12,075 bases of DNA from Acidimicrobiaceae bacterium (GTDB taxonomy: Bacteria; Actinomycetota; Acidimicrobiia; Acidimicrobiales; UBA8592): the NCBI GenBank assembly GCA_002724825.1, contig PBPU01000042.1, positions 4,286-16,360 of the forward strand. The letters run 5' to 3'. The number at the start of each line of letters is the position of its first letter. Positions within the stretch are counted from its first letter, which is position 1. The notes beneath the pieces were generated by a model. It made no database searches and was not told the origin of the DNA. It saw only the letters and a list, made by a program, of their open reading frames with translations. Below are positions 1 through 5,998 of the stretch, one piece after another. Made by a program: the position numbers and the translations under genes.

Positions 1-1191
1 TTAGCGGCGTGCAGAGACTAACCGCCTGCGGTGTTCAACGAAATCTACGAGGAGGTAATCTCCGAGATTGTCTCTATTTGTGAAGAATGCTCTCCCACCA
101 TTCATTTCCGTAATGCGTTCAATGAAGCGACTCAACGCTGGTTCCGGGTCGAGCATGAAGGTATTGATACGAATACCGTCACGGGTGCAGGCCATGACTT
201 CCTTTAGTGTCTTTTCAACTGTTTCTCGTGTTGGTGGGTAATCAAAATATGGATTTCCGGATCGATCAATATGAGCTGTTGGTTCACCGTCAGTTACCAT
301 GATGATTTGCTTGGTTCCTGTTTGCTTTGCGAGCAACTGCCTACTTAAGAGAAATGCGTGCTGCATATTCGTTCCCTGCATGTAGCCGGTTGAAACTTCG
401 GGCAACTGTTGTGGTTCTATTTCTCGGGCGACGATATTAAAGCCAACAATTCCTATGTAATCGCGAGGGTATTGCATTGTGATGAGTGAGTGAAGCGCCA
501 TCGCTACTTTTTTGGCTGGAAGGAGACGACCCGTCCACATCATCGAGTTGGACAAGTCCAACATGAGCACGGTGCTGGACCGAACGAGGGACTCGGTGCG
601 TTCAATTTCGAAATCTTCAGGAAGGAGATCTACCGGAGTGCCGCCACCTGTTCGGCGGATCGCATTGCGGACAGTGCGTTGAATATCTAAGTTAAACGGA
701 TCTCCAAACTCGTGCGGTTTGGTGGAGTAATCCCTTTCATGGCCGATGCCTTGTCGCTCGAGGTGATGTTTCCCCATCCGGTCAGTGTTTAGTTTCCGGA
801 AAAGGTCAGCTAACGCCTGCTGTCCTATCTTTCGAATAGCTTTGGGAGTTAATTCATACCTTCCTTCCTTTGCATCGATATACCCAGCGTCTTCGAGCTG
901 CTGTGCTGCCTCAGCAATCTTTTCTAAACTCATGGCACTTTGATCATCAAGTAGTTCCCGAACTCTCTCAATGTCTACTTCCGCTAGCGAAGAAGGGTTC
1001 GTGACTGAAGAGAGCATACGTTCTAAAGCATCAAGATCTCCGAGTTCTTCAAAGATCTGTTGAGCTTCGGCCATAGCCATCGGGTCATTCCCGGAGAACT
1101 CGTATGATTGCTCCCATCCGGAATTGGGAAATGCTTCCTGAAGATTTTGCGCTAGTTGGTTCATTTGCCATTGGAGGTCCATGTCCTCCAA
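1..1191 (-). CDS. C-terminal half of VWA-domain protein (split gene)
   Basis: The product carries a von Willebrand factor A domain from about residue 205 to the C terminus. The MIDAS metal site is complete: Asp-Leu-Ser-Asn-Ser at 212-216 (DxSxS), Thr274 in GTN, and Asp301 in TDGEPT. Residues 1-200 are helical and include a winged-helix-like stretch (about 85-120, ending LTPKAIRKIG). In the Rv0959-like family this protein partners a ChlI/MoxR-type AAA+ ATPase and is thought to act in metal insertion or protein remodelling; no substrate is known. I list the TTG at 1191 as start, but no start is convincing. The AGGAG at 1211-1207 is 15 bases from TTG, and the GGAGG at 1189-1185 is only 2 bases from the ATG at 1182. 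The frame is open upstream to the TAA at 1230-1228, so this is probably the tail of a longer protein. Confidence 0.8.
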   Translation of the reverse strand: MEDMDLQWQMNQLAQNLQEAFPNSGWEQSYEFSGNDPMAMAEAQQIFEELGDLDALERMLSSVTNPSSLAEVDIERVRELLDDQSAMSLEKIAEAAQQLEDAGYIDAKEGRYELTPKAIRKIGQQALADLFRKLNTDRMGKHHLERQGIGHERDYSTKPHEFGDPFNLDIQRTVRNAIRRTGGGTPVDLLPEDFEIERTESLVRSSTVLMLDLSNSMMWTGRLLPAKKVAMALHSLITMQYPRDYIGIVGFNIVAREIEPQQLPEVSTGYMQGTNMQHAFLLSRQLLAKQTGTKQIIMVTDGEPTAHIDRSGNPYFDYPPTRETVEKTLKEVMACTRDGIRINTFMLDPEPALSRFIERITEMNGGRAFFTNRDNLGDYLLVDFVEHRRRLVSARR

Positions 1192-1227
1192 AAGCTGGTC
1201 AGAAAGCTCCTGTAATTGTTGTTGCTG

Positions 1228-2034
1228 TTAGGGAGTCATCGAGTTCATCATCGACTGCGCTGCCGCCATCCGCTGAGCCATAATTTCGAGAAGTTCATCT
1301 AAGGTCGATGGATTCTCCGGGAAAAAGTCACCAAATTCCTCCATGAATTTGTCAAAGTCTGGTTCCTGGCCATTTGCACGTTGTTCCAACATTTCATTAA
1401 GGTTCGAAATCATATCTTTGAGCCTCTGCATGTCTTGGGGCTGCATATTCTGCACCTCGTCAGACATTTGATCCACGTATTGCTGCATGAGCTGCTCGCG
1501 AAGTTTCTCCATAAGGTCTTCAAACTGTTGACGAGCCTCCGCAGAGGTAAAGTCGTATTGCTGTAGCTCTCGCACCTGGCCAGCTAGATCGGGAGGAAGC
1601 ATATCTAGTTGCAGATTCCGATTTGTGACGGTCTCTTGAGTGATGTCTTCCCTGCGGTCATCACCGGATTTTCGTGCTTCTTCGAGAAGCTGATCTAACG
1701 ATCCTCGTTCTTCATCTACAACAGAACGCAGCTCATTTGCTACTTCTTCATATACGCCGCCGAGGTCGTAATTTTCCAGCCGGTCTTGCCGCTCTTGACG
1801 AATTCTATCGAGTGTTTCCTGAAGGCCTTGGATTCGCTCACCATCAATATTGAAACCGGATTGCATCATTCGGCGTAAAGCCGAATTAATATCGCCGTCA
1901 TATAAAAGGTCGTCGCCAAGTTCAGCAAGAAGATCTTCAGCTGAAATGTCAAAACCTGTCTGAGTTCCATCCCAAGCAGAGTAAGCGTAGCTAAGGTTTC
2001 GTCGTTTGCGCTTTCTCCATTTACCAAGGACCAT
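1228..2034 (-). CDS. N-terminal half of VWA-domain protein (split gene)
   Basis: This 268-residue product starts with a basic stretch (residues 5-12, KWRKRKRR) and then the family-like segment Tyr-Ala-Tyr-Ser-Ala-Trp-Asp-Gly-Thr-Gln around residues 16-25. The rest is acidic, helical and rich in Gln, Glu and Met (about 95-260), with likely coiled-coil segments. No enzyme motif, signal peptide or membrane segment is visible. It corresponds to the N-terminal region of Rv0959-like VWA proteins, which lies ahead of the VWA domain. The ATG at 2034 has no clear Shine-Dalgarno, so an internal start near residue 16 is possible. The gene is divergent from the crotonase gene across a 106-bp gap that must hold both promoters. 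On its own this half lacks the metal-binding domain. Its role is probably in docking to the AAA+ partner, which is inference. Confidence 0.75.
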   Translation of the reverse strand: MVLGKWRKRKRRNLSYAYSAWDGTQTGFDISAEDLLAELGDDLLYDGDINSALRRMMQSGFNIDGERIQGLQETLDRIRQERQDRLENYDLGGVYEEVANELRSVVDEERGSLDQLLEEARKSGDDRREDITQETVTNRNLQLDMLPPDLAGQVRELQQYDFTSAEARQQFEDLMEKLREQLMQQYVDQMSDEVQNMQPQDMQRLKDMISNLNEMLEQRANGQEPDFDKFMEEFGDFFPENPSTLDELLEIMAQRMAAAQSMMNSMTP

Positions 2035-2140
2035 ACCGAGACAGTAGCCAGTGGAAAGCTCTCATGCCTATCGATAACCAAAACAGTTTCTGAAGGTAGG
2101 AAATCACCATTTCGCCGTTGCCTCGAATACAGTTGGTTTC

Positions 2141-2902
2141 ATGATTGTTGAATATGAAAAAGATGGGCGGGTTGCCGTCATAACATTGAACCGTCCAGAA
2201 GCGAGAAATGCGGTGTCTGGAGAGCTTGCTCAAGCACTTGAAGAGGCCGTAGATCGTTTCGAAAACGACGATGAATTATGGGTCGGTGTCCTAGCTGGAA
2301 ATGGTCCCGTGTTCTGTGCAGGTGCCGATCTAAAAGCGGTAGCTTCCGGAAATGCGAATCTTGGAACTGCGCGAGGCGGGTTCGGTGGGTTCGTCACGCT
2401 TGAACGGACAAAGCCGATCATCGCAGCTGTTGAAGGTCCTGCTGTCGCAGGAGGATGCGAACTGGTTCTTGCCTGCGACATGGTTGTAGCTTCTGATACT
2501 GCTTCATTCGGCTTACCTGAAGTTAAACGATCCCTCGTTGCCATGGCGGGAGGAACAACGAGGCTCCCGAAACGGATCCCCCCAAATATTGCTATGGAGA
2601 TGGCATTAACTGGAGACACAATTGATGCAAGGAGAGCCTACCAACATGGCCTGGTCAACATTCTTTGTGAACCTGGTGAAGCAATAGAAGCTGCAAAGGG
2701 ATTAGCTGAACGTATCAATGCAAATGCCCCTCTAGCTGTAAGAGCGACAAGAAAAGCGGTTCGCGATGGTGCTCTAGTATCAGATGAGGAAGGGATTCGT
2801 ATCGCTGTTGAACTTTTCGGACCTGTCGCTTCGAGTGAAGACGCAAAAGAAGGACCACTCGCCTTCGTCGAGAAGAGACCCCCTGAATGGAAAGCACGCT
2901 AA
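2141..2902 (+). CDS. Enoyl-CoA hydratase/isomerase family protein (crotonase)
   Basis: This 253-residue protein has the usual crotonase length. The oxyanion-hole regions are FCAGADLKA (58-66) and AGGCEL (103-108). Both acidic residues used by true hydratases are present: Glu107 in CELVLACD and Glu127 in LPEV, equivalent to Glu144 and Glu164 of the rat enzyme. The AGGTTRLP segment (136-143) follows as expected. It is therefore likely an active cytoplasmic 2-enoyl-CoA hydratase or a close relative in fatty-acid or branched-chain acyl-CoA breakdown; the exact substrate cannot be read from sequence. The ATG at 2141 begins MIVEYEKDGRVAVITLNRPE, which matches family N termini, although no good Shine-Dalgarno precedes it. 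The last 16 bases overlap the following Nudix gene, so the two are probably translated together. Confidence 0.92.
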   Translation: MIVEYEKDGRVAVITLNRPEARNAVSGELAQALEEAVDRFENDDELWVGVLAGNGPVFCAGADLKAVASGNANLGTARGGFGGFVTLERTKPIIAAVEGPAVAGGCELVLACDMVVASDTASFGLPEVKRSLVAMAGGTTRLPKRIPPNIAMEMALTGDTIDARRAYQHGLVNILCEPGEAIEAAKGLAERINANAPLAVRATRKAVRDGALVSDEEGIRIAVELFGPVASSEDAKEGPLAFVEKRPPEWKAR

Positions 2903-3537
2903 ACAATAACATTGGGGACTTATCGTTCTCAGATGATTTACGAAGACGAATAACTTCCAACCTCGATAGGCATCCTACCCTTATCCAAAAGGAGAGCAGT
3001 CTACGAAGGGCTGCTGTAGCTATCGCTATTGCCCCTTTAGAAAACGGACAATCAGGATTCATCCTTACTCGAAGAGGAAAGAACCTTAAGACGCATTCTT
3101 ATCAATACGCCCTACCAGGCGGAAAGATTGACGACGGTGAGACCCAAGAAGAAACCGTCCTTCGAGAAGTACAAGAAGAAATAGGCATTCAGGTTGAAAA
3201 AGAAAACATCGTTGGCTATCTCGACGACTATGAAACTCGATCGGGTTTTGCGATCACACCAATTGTTCTCTGGATTCCAGACCTACAGAATCTGAGACCA
3301 GAGCCTGGAGAAGTAGACGATATTTTTGTTATATCCTTTAGTGAGCTTTTCCGCCCAGATAGCCCGAGGTGGGTCGAAATCCCAGAAAGCGACAAGCTTG
3401 TCTTACAACTTCCTTTACGTAATCGACTTATACACGCACCGACTGCTGCCTTGATTTATCAGTTTCGCGAAATAGGAATACAAGGGAACTTGATTCGGAC
3501 AGATCATATTGAAGAACCAGTATGGGCCTGGAAGTAA
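2887..3537 (+). CDS. Nudix hydrolase, CoA-pyrophosphatase-like
   Basis: The 216-residue product has a perfect Nudix box (Gx5Ex7REUxEExGU) at residues 79-101, with the metal-binding REVQEE segment at 93-98. Just ahead, LTRRGKNLKTHSYQYALPGG (60-79) resembles the signature of CoA diphosphatases (NudL/PCD1 type: LLTxR..L..H.GQ..FPGG). The match is imperfect, with YQYALPGG in place of GQVAFPGG. The likely reaction is cleavage of CoA or acyl-CoA to 4'-phosphopantetheine and 3',5'-ADP, but another nucleoside-diphosphate substrate is possible. The ATG at 2887 lies inside the end of the crotonase gene (16-base overlap, different frame), implying translational coupling. An A/G-rich GAGAAGAG stretch shortly upstream may serve as ribosome-binding site. 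Pairing with an acyl-CoA enzyme supports a CoA-related role. Confidence 0.85.
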   Translation: MESTLNNNIGDLSFSDDLRRRITSNLDRHPTLIQKESSLRRAAVAIAIAPLENGQSGFILTRRGKNLKTHSYQYALPGGKIDDGETQEETVLREVQEEIGIQVEKENIVGYLDDYETRSGFAITPIVLWIPDLQNLRPEPGEVDDIFVISFSELFRPDSPRWVEIPESDKLVLQLPLRNRLIHAPTAALIYQFREIGIQGNLIRTDHIEEPVWAWK

Positions 3538-3560
3538 AACCCTGATTTTTCAAGGTTTTT
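3536..3560 (+). terminator. Probable terminator of crotonase-Nudix operon
   Basis: AAAACC (3536-3541) pairs with GGTTTT (3554-3559), and TGA (3543-3545) pairs with TCA (3550-3552). One C/A mismatch lies between them, the loop is TTTT, and a T-run ends the structure. It overlaps the Nudix stop codon. The stem is AT-rich, so termination may be partial. Confidence 0.5.
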
Positions 3561-3619
3561 ATATAAAAAAGATGAAGAACCATGGCAACTGCCCCTATAA
3601 ACGACTATCTTAAACATGG

Positions 3620-3635
3620 TGTGCCATTTGGCACA
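3620..3635. promoter_or_regulatory. Palindrome upstream of the surface-protein gene
   Basis: TGTGCCATTTGGCACA is a perfect inverted repeat with 7-base arms and a 2-base centre. It lies 53 bases before the ATG at 3689, in the 151-bp gap between the Nudix and surface-protein genes. The right arm contains TTGGCA (3628-3633), which could act as a -35 element, with AATAAC (3651-3656) as a weak -10 at 17-base spacing. A dimeric regulator bound here would then cover the promoter. This is inference from position and symmetry; no regulator gene lies nearby. Confidence 0.4.
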
Positions 3636-3688
3636 TGAACTTTCAGGCCCAATAACGTGTTGGTGCCTACTATGAGAGGGAATTTTTC

Positions 3689-4216
3689 ATGAAAAGATTT
3701 AAACTATTAGTGGCAGCTTTAGGCGTGTCATTGGTGGCGATGCTTGCGTTGGCTCCTACAGCCCAAGCTCAAGACACACCGACAGCTATAGGCGACCCAC
3801 TATTCGTAGAAGCAGCAGGAGAAGCAACAATATCGCTAACTGGTTCCGGTTGGATAGCTGGTCCTGTTGCACTTGTTCCATGTAATGCTGCAACTTATGA
3901 AGCACTAGCCGCAGGCGGGGCAGAGGATTGTGATACAGCAAGTCTCACCCTTGCCACAGCTGATGCAGACGGAAACTTTACTGCCGACTTCACGCTTACT
4001 GTTGCTGAAGGCGGAACATGTATCGGTATTGGTGGTGGAGCAGGATTCACTGAGCAAGGTGGTGGATTCTGTGTTGGCGTTGGTGCTCCTGTACCTCCTC
4101 CTGGACAACCAAATACTGGTGCTGAGTCAGGAATGATTGCGGTCATTGGTATCGCAGTACTTGCTGCAGGCGCATTGGTTGTTGGTATGACACGCCGTAG
4201 GGCATTCGTCAGCTAG
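3689..4216 (+). CDS. Secreted four-cysteine protein with QPNTG wall-anchor tail
   Basis: The 175-residue precursor has a typical Sec signal peptide: MKRFK, a hydrophobic core to about 22, and AQA at 25-27 as probable cleavage site. The mature part is a compact, Thr/Ala/Gly-rich beta-type domain (about 30-133) with four cysteines at 65, 81, 111 and 128, which could form two disulphides. The segment pattern (SLTGSGW near 49-55, DADGNFTADFTLTV near 92-105) recalls neocarzinostatin-like Ig-fold domains of actinobacteria, a resemblance by eye only. A proline linker leads to QPNTG (140-144), a helix (149-166) and the basic tail TRRR, a sortase-sorting arrangement with Gln in place of the usual Leu. 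The ATG is chosen because GAGAGGG (3674-3680) stands 8 bases upstream. A strong terminator follows, so this is probably a single-gene unit. The outer-face function is unknown. Confidence 0.85.
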   Translation: MKRFKLLVAALGVSLVAMLALAPTAQAQDTPTAIGDPLFVEAAGEATISLTGSGWIAGPVALVPCNAATYEALAAGGAEDCDTASLTLATADADGNFTADFTLTVAEGGTCIGIGGGAGFTEQGGGFCVGVGAPVPPPGQPNTGAESGMIAVIGIAVLAAGALVVGMTRRRAFVS

Positions 4217-4251
4217 CAACTTTCCCAGATCTCTGGGATAACAAAAGCTTA

Positions 4252-4287
4252 AAAGAACCGGGCCGTAAGGTCCGGTTCTTTATTTTT
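4252..4287. terminator. Strong bidirectional Rho-independent terminator
   Basis: A 13-bp stem (AAAGAACCGGGCC at 4252-4264 with GGTCCGGTTCTTT at 4269-4281, one G-U pair) closes on a GTAA tetraloop of the stable GNRA type. The plus strand then has TTTATTTTT. On the minus strand the same stem is followed by TTTTAAGCTTTT. It therefore suits both converging genes, the surface protein and the isochorismatase-fold gene. A small extra hairpin, CCCAG-ATCT-CTGGG (4224-4237), lies just before it. Confidence 0.9.
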
Positions 4288-4330
4288 AAAGCCTCAGAGT
4301 TACTCTTCCCTTCTGAAATAAACACTATGG

Positions 4331-4963
4331 CTAGTTGTAGGTCTTCCATGCCGATAACAGCTCTTCTGTCGTCGTCAAAGTAGCTAGGAGTGACATTGAG
4401 TTATTTAAGACTTCGTGCCCGTATTCCAGTGGGACTCCTGCTACAGCATCTGTTGGAATCACAACTTGGTAACCTAAATCGACTGCTGACAAAGCTAAGC
4501 CAAGAACGCCAATATTTAACGACACGCCAAGAGCCACAATTGTTTGGGCATTAAGGTTGCGAATTATCTGATCAAGTGAAGTACTAGTAAATGGAGTTAG
4601 GCCATGGAGTCGTGGGACAACAATATCTTCAGTTTCTGGACCGAAAGACGGGATAAGTTCTGCCCCTTCTGTATGTTCAACTAGTCCAGTTCCAGCTTGG
4701 TTCATTTTTTGAGAAGCGGCAAGCATCCTACAGTTAGCTATTGAACCCGCATTATCTGCGCGATTTGTTGCTACTGCATGAAGTACACGAACACTCAGTC
4801 CTCGTGCAGCGGCACAGATTGAAGGACCATTCGAAAGAACACCAGAATTTTCAGCAGCGCTTTGAAGGTCTGGAAAGCTCGATAGGTCTCCGACTACTCC
4901 CCGTTGTACTTCCATAGTGATAACCACAGTATGTTGTGGGTTCACTAATTCTGTTAATTCCAT
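4331..4963 (-). CDS. Isochorismatase-fold protein lacking the catalytic triad
   Basis: This 210-residue protein follows the isochorismatase-like cysteine hydrolase pattern along its length: a strand and acid near 13-26, a VVPRLHGLTPF block at 115-125, the GVSLNIGV turn at 146-153, then GYQVVIPTDAVAG. The Asp-Lys-Cys triad of active enzymes is not preserved. The first acid is Glu18 (MEVQRGV where DMQ.. is usual), Arg118 replaces Lys, and Gly152 stands where the nucleophilic Cys belongs in GVxTNxC. I recall a similar Cys-less group in other actinobacteria, so this may be a stable subfamily rather than a damaged gene. It may be a binding protein or use other chemistry. The ATG at 4963 is supported by AGAAGGA (4976-4970) 6 bases upstream. 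The gene ends at the terminator shared with the surface-protein gene. Confidence 0.82.
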   Translation of the reverse strand: MELTELVNPQHTVVITMEVQRGVVGDLSSFPDLQSAAENSGVLSNGPSICAAARGLSVRVLHAVATNRADNAGSIANCRMLAASQKMNQAGTGLVEHTEGAELIPSFGPETEDIVVPRLHGLTPFTSTSLDQIIRNLNAQTIVALGVSLNIGVLGLALSAVDLGYQVVIPTDAVAGVPLEYGHEVLNNSMSLLATLTTTEELLSAWKTYN

Positions 4964-4983
4964 ATCTTGTCCTTCTGTAAAGA

Positions 4984-5012
4984 ATAGGAAACTCTATCGC
5001 TCCATGTGTGAA
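4984..5012 (-). promoter_or_regulatory. Candidate promoter for the isochorismatase-fold gene
   Basis: On the minus strand, TTCACA (5012-5007) and TCCTAT (4989-4984) are spaced by 17 bases, resembling -35 and -10 boxes. Transcription from here would give a short leader of roughly 10-15 bases carrying the AGAAGGA ribosome-binding site. This is only a consensus match. Confidence 0.25.
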
Positions 5013-5143
5013 CTTCTTAGATTTCAGGGAATTAAGTGAGTTGAAAATAATAACGAAAGAAAAAACCCATGGGGGTCCACCACTTTCATTGATTTTCAGA
5101 CGACAGTTAGCTTGTTCGTTTCCCGGAAAATGCCACCGCTGTT

Positions 5144-5171
5144 AGGGGGCAGGCCATTAGGCCTGCCCCCT
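5144..5171. repeat. Perfect 12-bp GC-rich inverted repeat
   Basis: AGGGGGCAGGCC (5144-5155) and GGCCTGCCCCCT (5160-5171) form a perfect stem with loop ATTA. No T-run follows on either strand, so it is not a standard Rho-independent terminator for either neighbour. It is far more GC-rich than the sequence around it. It may be the end of an unannotated short transcript, an attenuator in a long ispD leader, or a protein-binding site. Confidence 0.7.
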
Positions 5172-5265
5172 CCGTATTTAAGAAGATTTTCCTTCTGAGC
5201 CTCAGATATGATTCATACCAACCTTGGTTTGCCACGAGGTAACTACCCTAATCATTGGAGGACAT

Positions 5266-5922
5266 ATGGATGCAATATTACTGGCTGCAGGCCAGTCTTC
5301 TCGCTTAGGGCCAGACACTGACAAACAGCTATATCGAATAAACAACAAACCCCTTGTTATCTACTCAGCCGAACGACTGCTTGCAAATGACAGCATCGAC
5401 CGGCTTGTTATTGTAGGTAGCGACGGGAGTATGGAAGAACTTCAACTTATTTTCCAAGAGTTCAATTTAATTGACGTTTGTGATTTTGTACTTGGTGGAA
5501 GTGAAAGACAAGAGTCTGTTCGCAATAGTCTCGCAGCTATAGAGAGCGATCGGGTGTTACTGCACGAAGGGGCGAGACCGGTAATCAGTGCATCACTGAT
5601 CGAACGGGTGCTTACTCCTGATACTGCATGCGTGACTCCGACCGTGCCTGTCCCATTCACTGTCGCTATAGGTGAAACTAGTATGGATGGAGAACTCGAT
5701 AGGTCCCTATTGCACAATGTTCAACTTCCACAAGCATTTGATACACAGATACTTGTTGAGGCACATGAACGAGCATTATCTGAAGGTTCTTCGGCCACAG
5801 ACGACAGTGCCCTTGTTTTCCGCTTGGGCTATCCAGTGAAATTTGTAGAAGGTGAGCTAACGAATATTAAAGTCACCTATCCCAACGATTTACTATTGAT
5901 AGAAAAGGTCCTCAACGAGTAG
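5266..5922 (+). CDS. ispD: 2-C-methyl-D-erythritol 4-phosphate cytidylyltransferase
   Basis: This 218-residue protein, the usual length for IspD, transfers CMP from CTP to 2-C-methyl-D-erythritol 4-phosphate in the MEP route to isoprenoids in the cytoplasm. Visible motifs are the CTP-binding LLAAGQSSRLG (5-15) with Lys20-Gln21, GGSERQESVRNSL, HEGARP (usually HDAARP), LPQAF, ATDDSA, and the substrate-side VEGELTNIKVTYPNDL. The ATG at 5266 is preferred because GGAGGA lies just upstream (3-4 bases, a little tight) and the protein then begins MDAILLAAG as in the family. An in-frame TTG at 5224 would add 14 unconserved residues. IspF, often adjacent or fused, is not nearby. A ribitol-phosphate cytidylyltransferase (TarI-like) is a less likely alternative. 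Confidence 0.92.
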   Translation: MDAILLAAGQSSRLGPDTDKQLYRINNKPLVIYSAERLLANDSIDRLVIVGSDGSMEELQLIFQEFNLIDVCDFVLGGSERQESVRNSLAAIESDRVLLHEGARPVISASLIERVLTPDTACVTPTVPVPFTVAIGETSMDGELDRSLLHNVQLPQAFDTQILVEAHERALSEGSSATDDSALVFRLGYPVKFVEGELTNIKVTYPNDLLLIEKVLNE

Positions 5923-5924
5923 TG

Positions 5925-5959
5925 GATCTCATCTGAGGAATTCCTGAGTAGATCGTTTT
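5925..5959 (+). terminator. Weak terminator-like hairpin after ispD
   Basis: GATCT (5925-5929) can pair with AGATC (5950-5954) around an inner AGGAATTCCT palindrome, and TTTT follows at 5956-5959. The stem is interrupted, so this may be only partial termination before the PAC2-family gene. Confidence 0.25.
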
Positions 5960-5998
5960 GATTTCGATTCTCGCTAGTTTTTGTGCAAGGCTCAAACA

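Larger units (their letters stand above)
1..2034 (-). pseudogene. VWA-domain protein gene interrupted by an in-frame TAA
   Basis: Read on the minus strand from the ATG at 2034 to the TAA at 3-1, this is one continuous frame of 678 codons broken only by TAA at 1230-1228. No base is lost or gained: the frame before the stop (ending Met-Thr-Pro) continues directly after it as Gln-Gln-Gln-Gln-Leu-Gln-Glu-Leu. From family knowledge, mycobacterial Rv0959-type proteins are about 670 residues long, with a coiled, acidic N-terminal part and a C-terminal VWA domain. The joined product matches that length and order. I therefore infer one ancestral gene with a nonsense change (one base from GAA or CAA), a readthrough codon, or a sequencing error. 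Both halves are otherwise intact, with no further stops, which argues against long decay. The two halves are described separately. Confidence 0.6.
4964..5265. other. Divergent non-coding region before ispD
   Basis: About 300 bp separate the divergent isochorismatase-fold gene and ispD. I see no open frame longer than about 25 codons with a plausible start, and no tRNA-like cloverleaf or GTTCRA arm. Contents: a candidate minus-strand promoter (4984-5012), a perfect 12-bp hairpin (5144-5171), and TATGAT (5207-5212), a good -10-like box that could serve ispD although no clear -35 accompanies it. On the minus strand, ACCC-CCAT-GGGT followed by six T (about 5072-5059) is a weak terminator-like element. 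Confidence 0.5.

Noticed and set aside
1..2034. Genetic-code reassignment of TAA to explain the internal stop
   Set aside because: Several genes here end cleanly at TAA (crotonase, Nudix, PAC2, HD, and the VWA gene itself), so TAA is a normal stop in this genome.
2230..2619. Minus-strand open frame inside the crotonase gene
   Set aside because: It lies wholly within a well-supported gene, has low-complexity composition, and shows no family motif; it is a shadow frame.
3895..4146. Open frames on both strands within the surface-protein gene
   Set aside because: They are by-products of the repetitive Gly/Ala/Thr codons; the plus frame with signal peptide and anchor is clearly the real one.
4964..5265. 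tRNA or known small RNA in the gap before ispD
   Set aside because: No T-arm GTTCRA motif, no cloverleaf and no recognisable small-RNA signature were found; only the hairpin remains.
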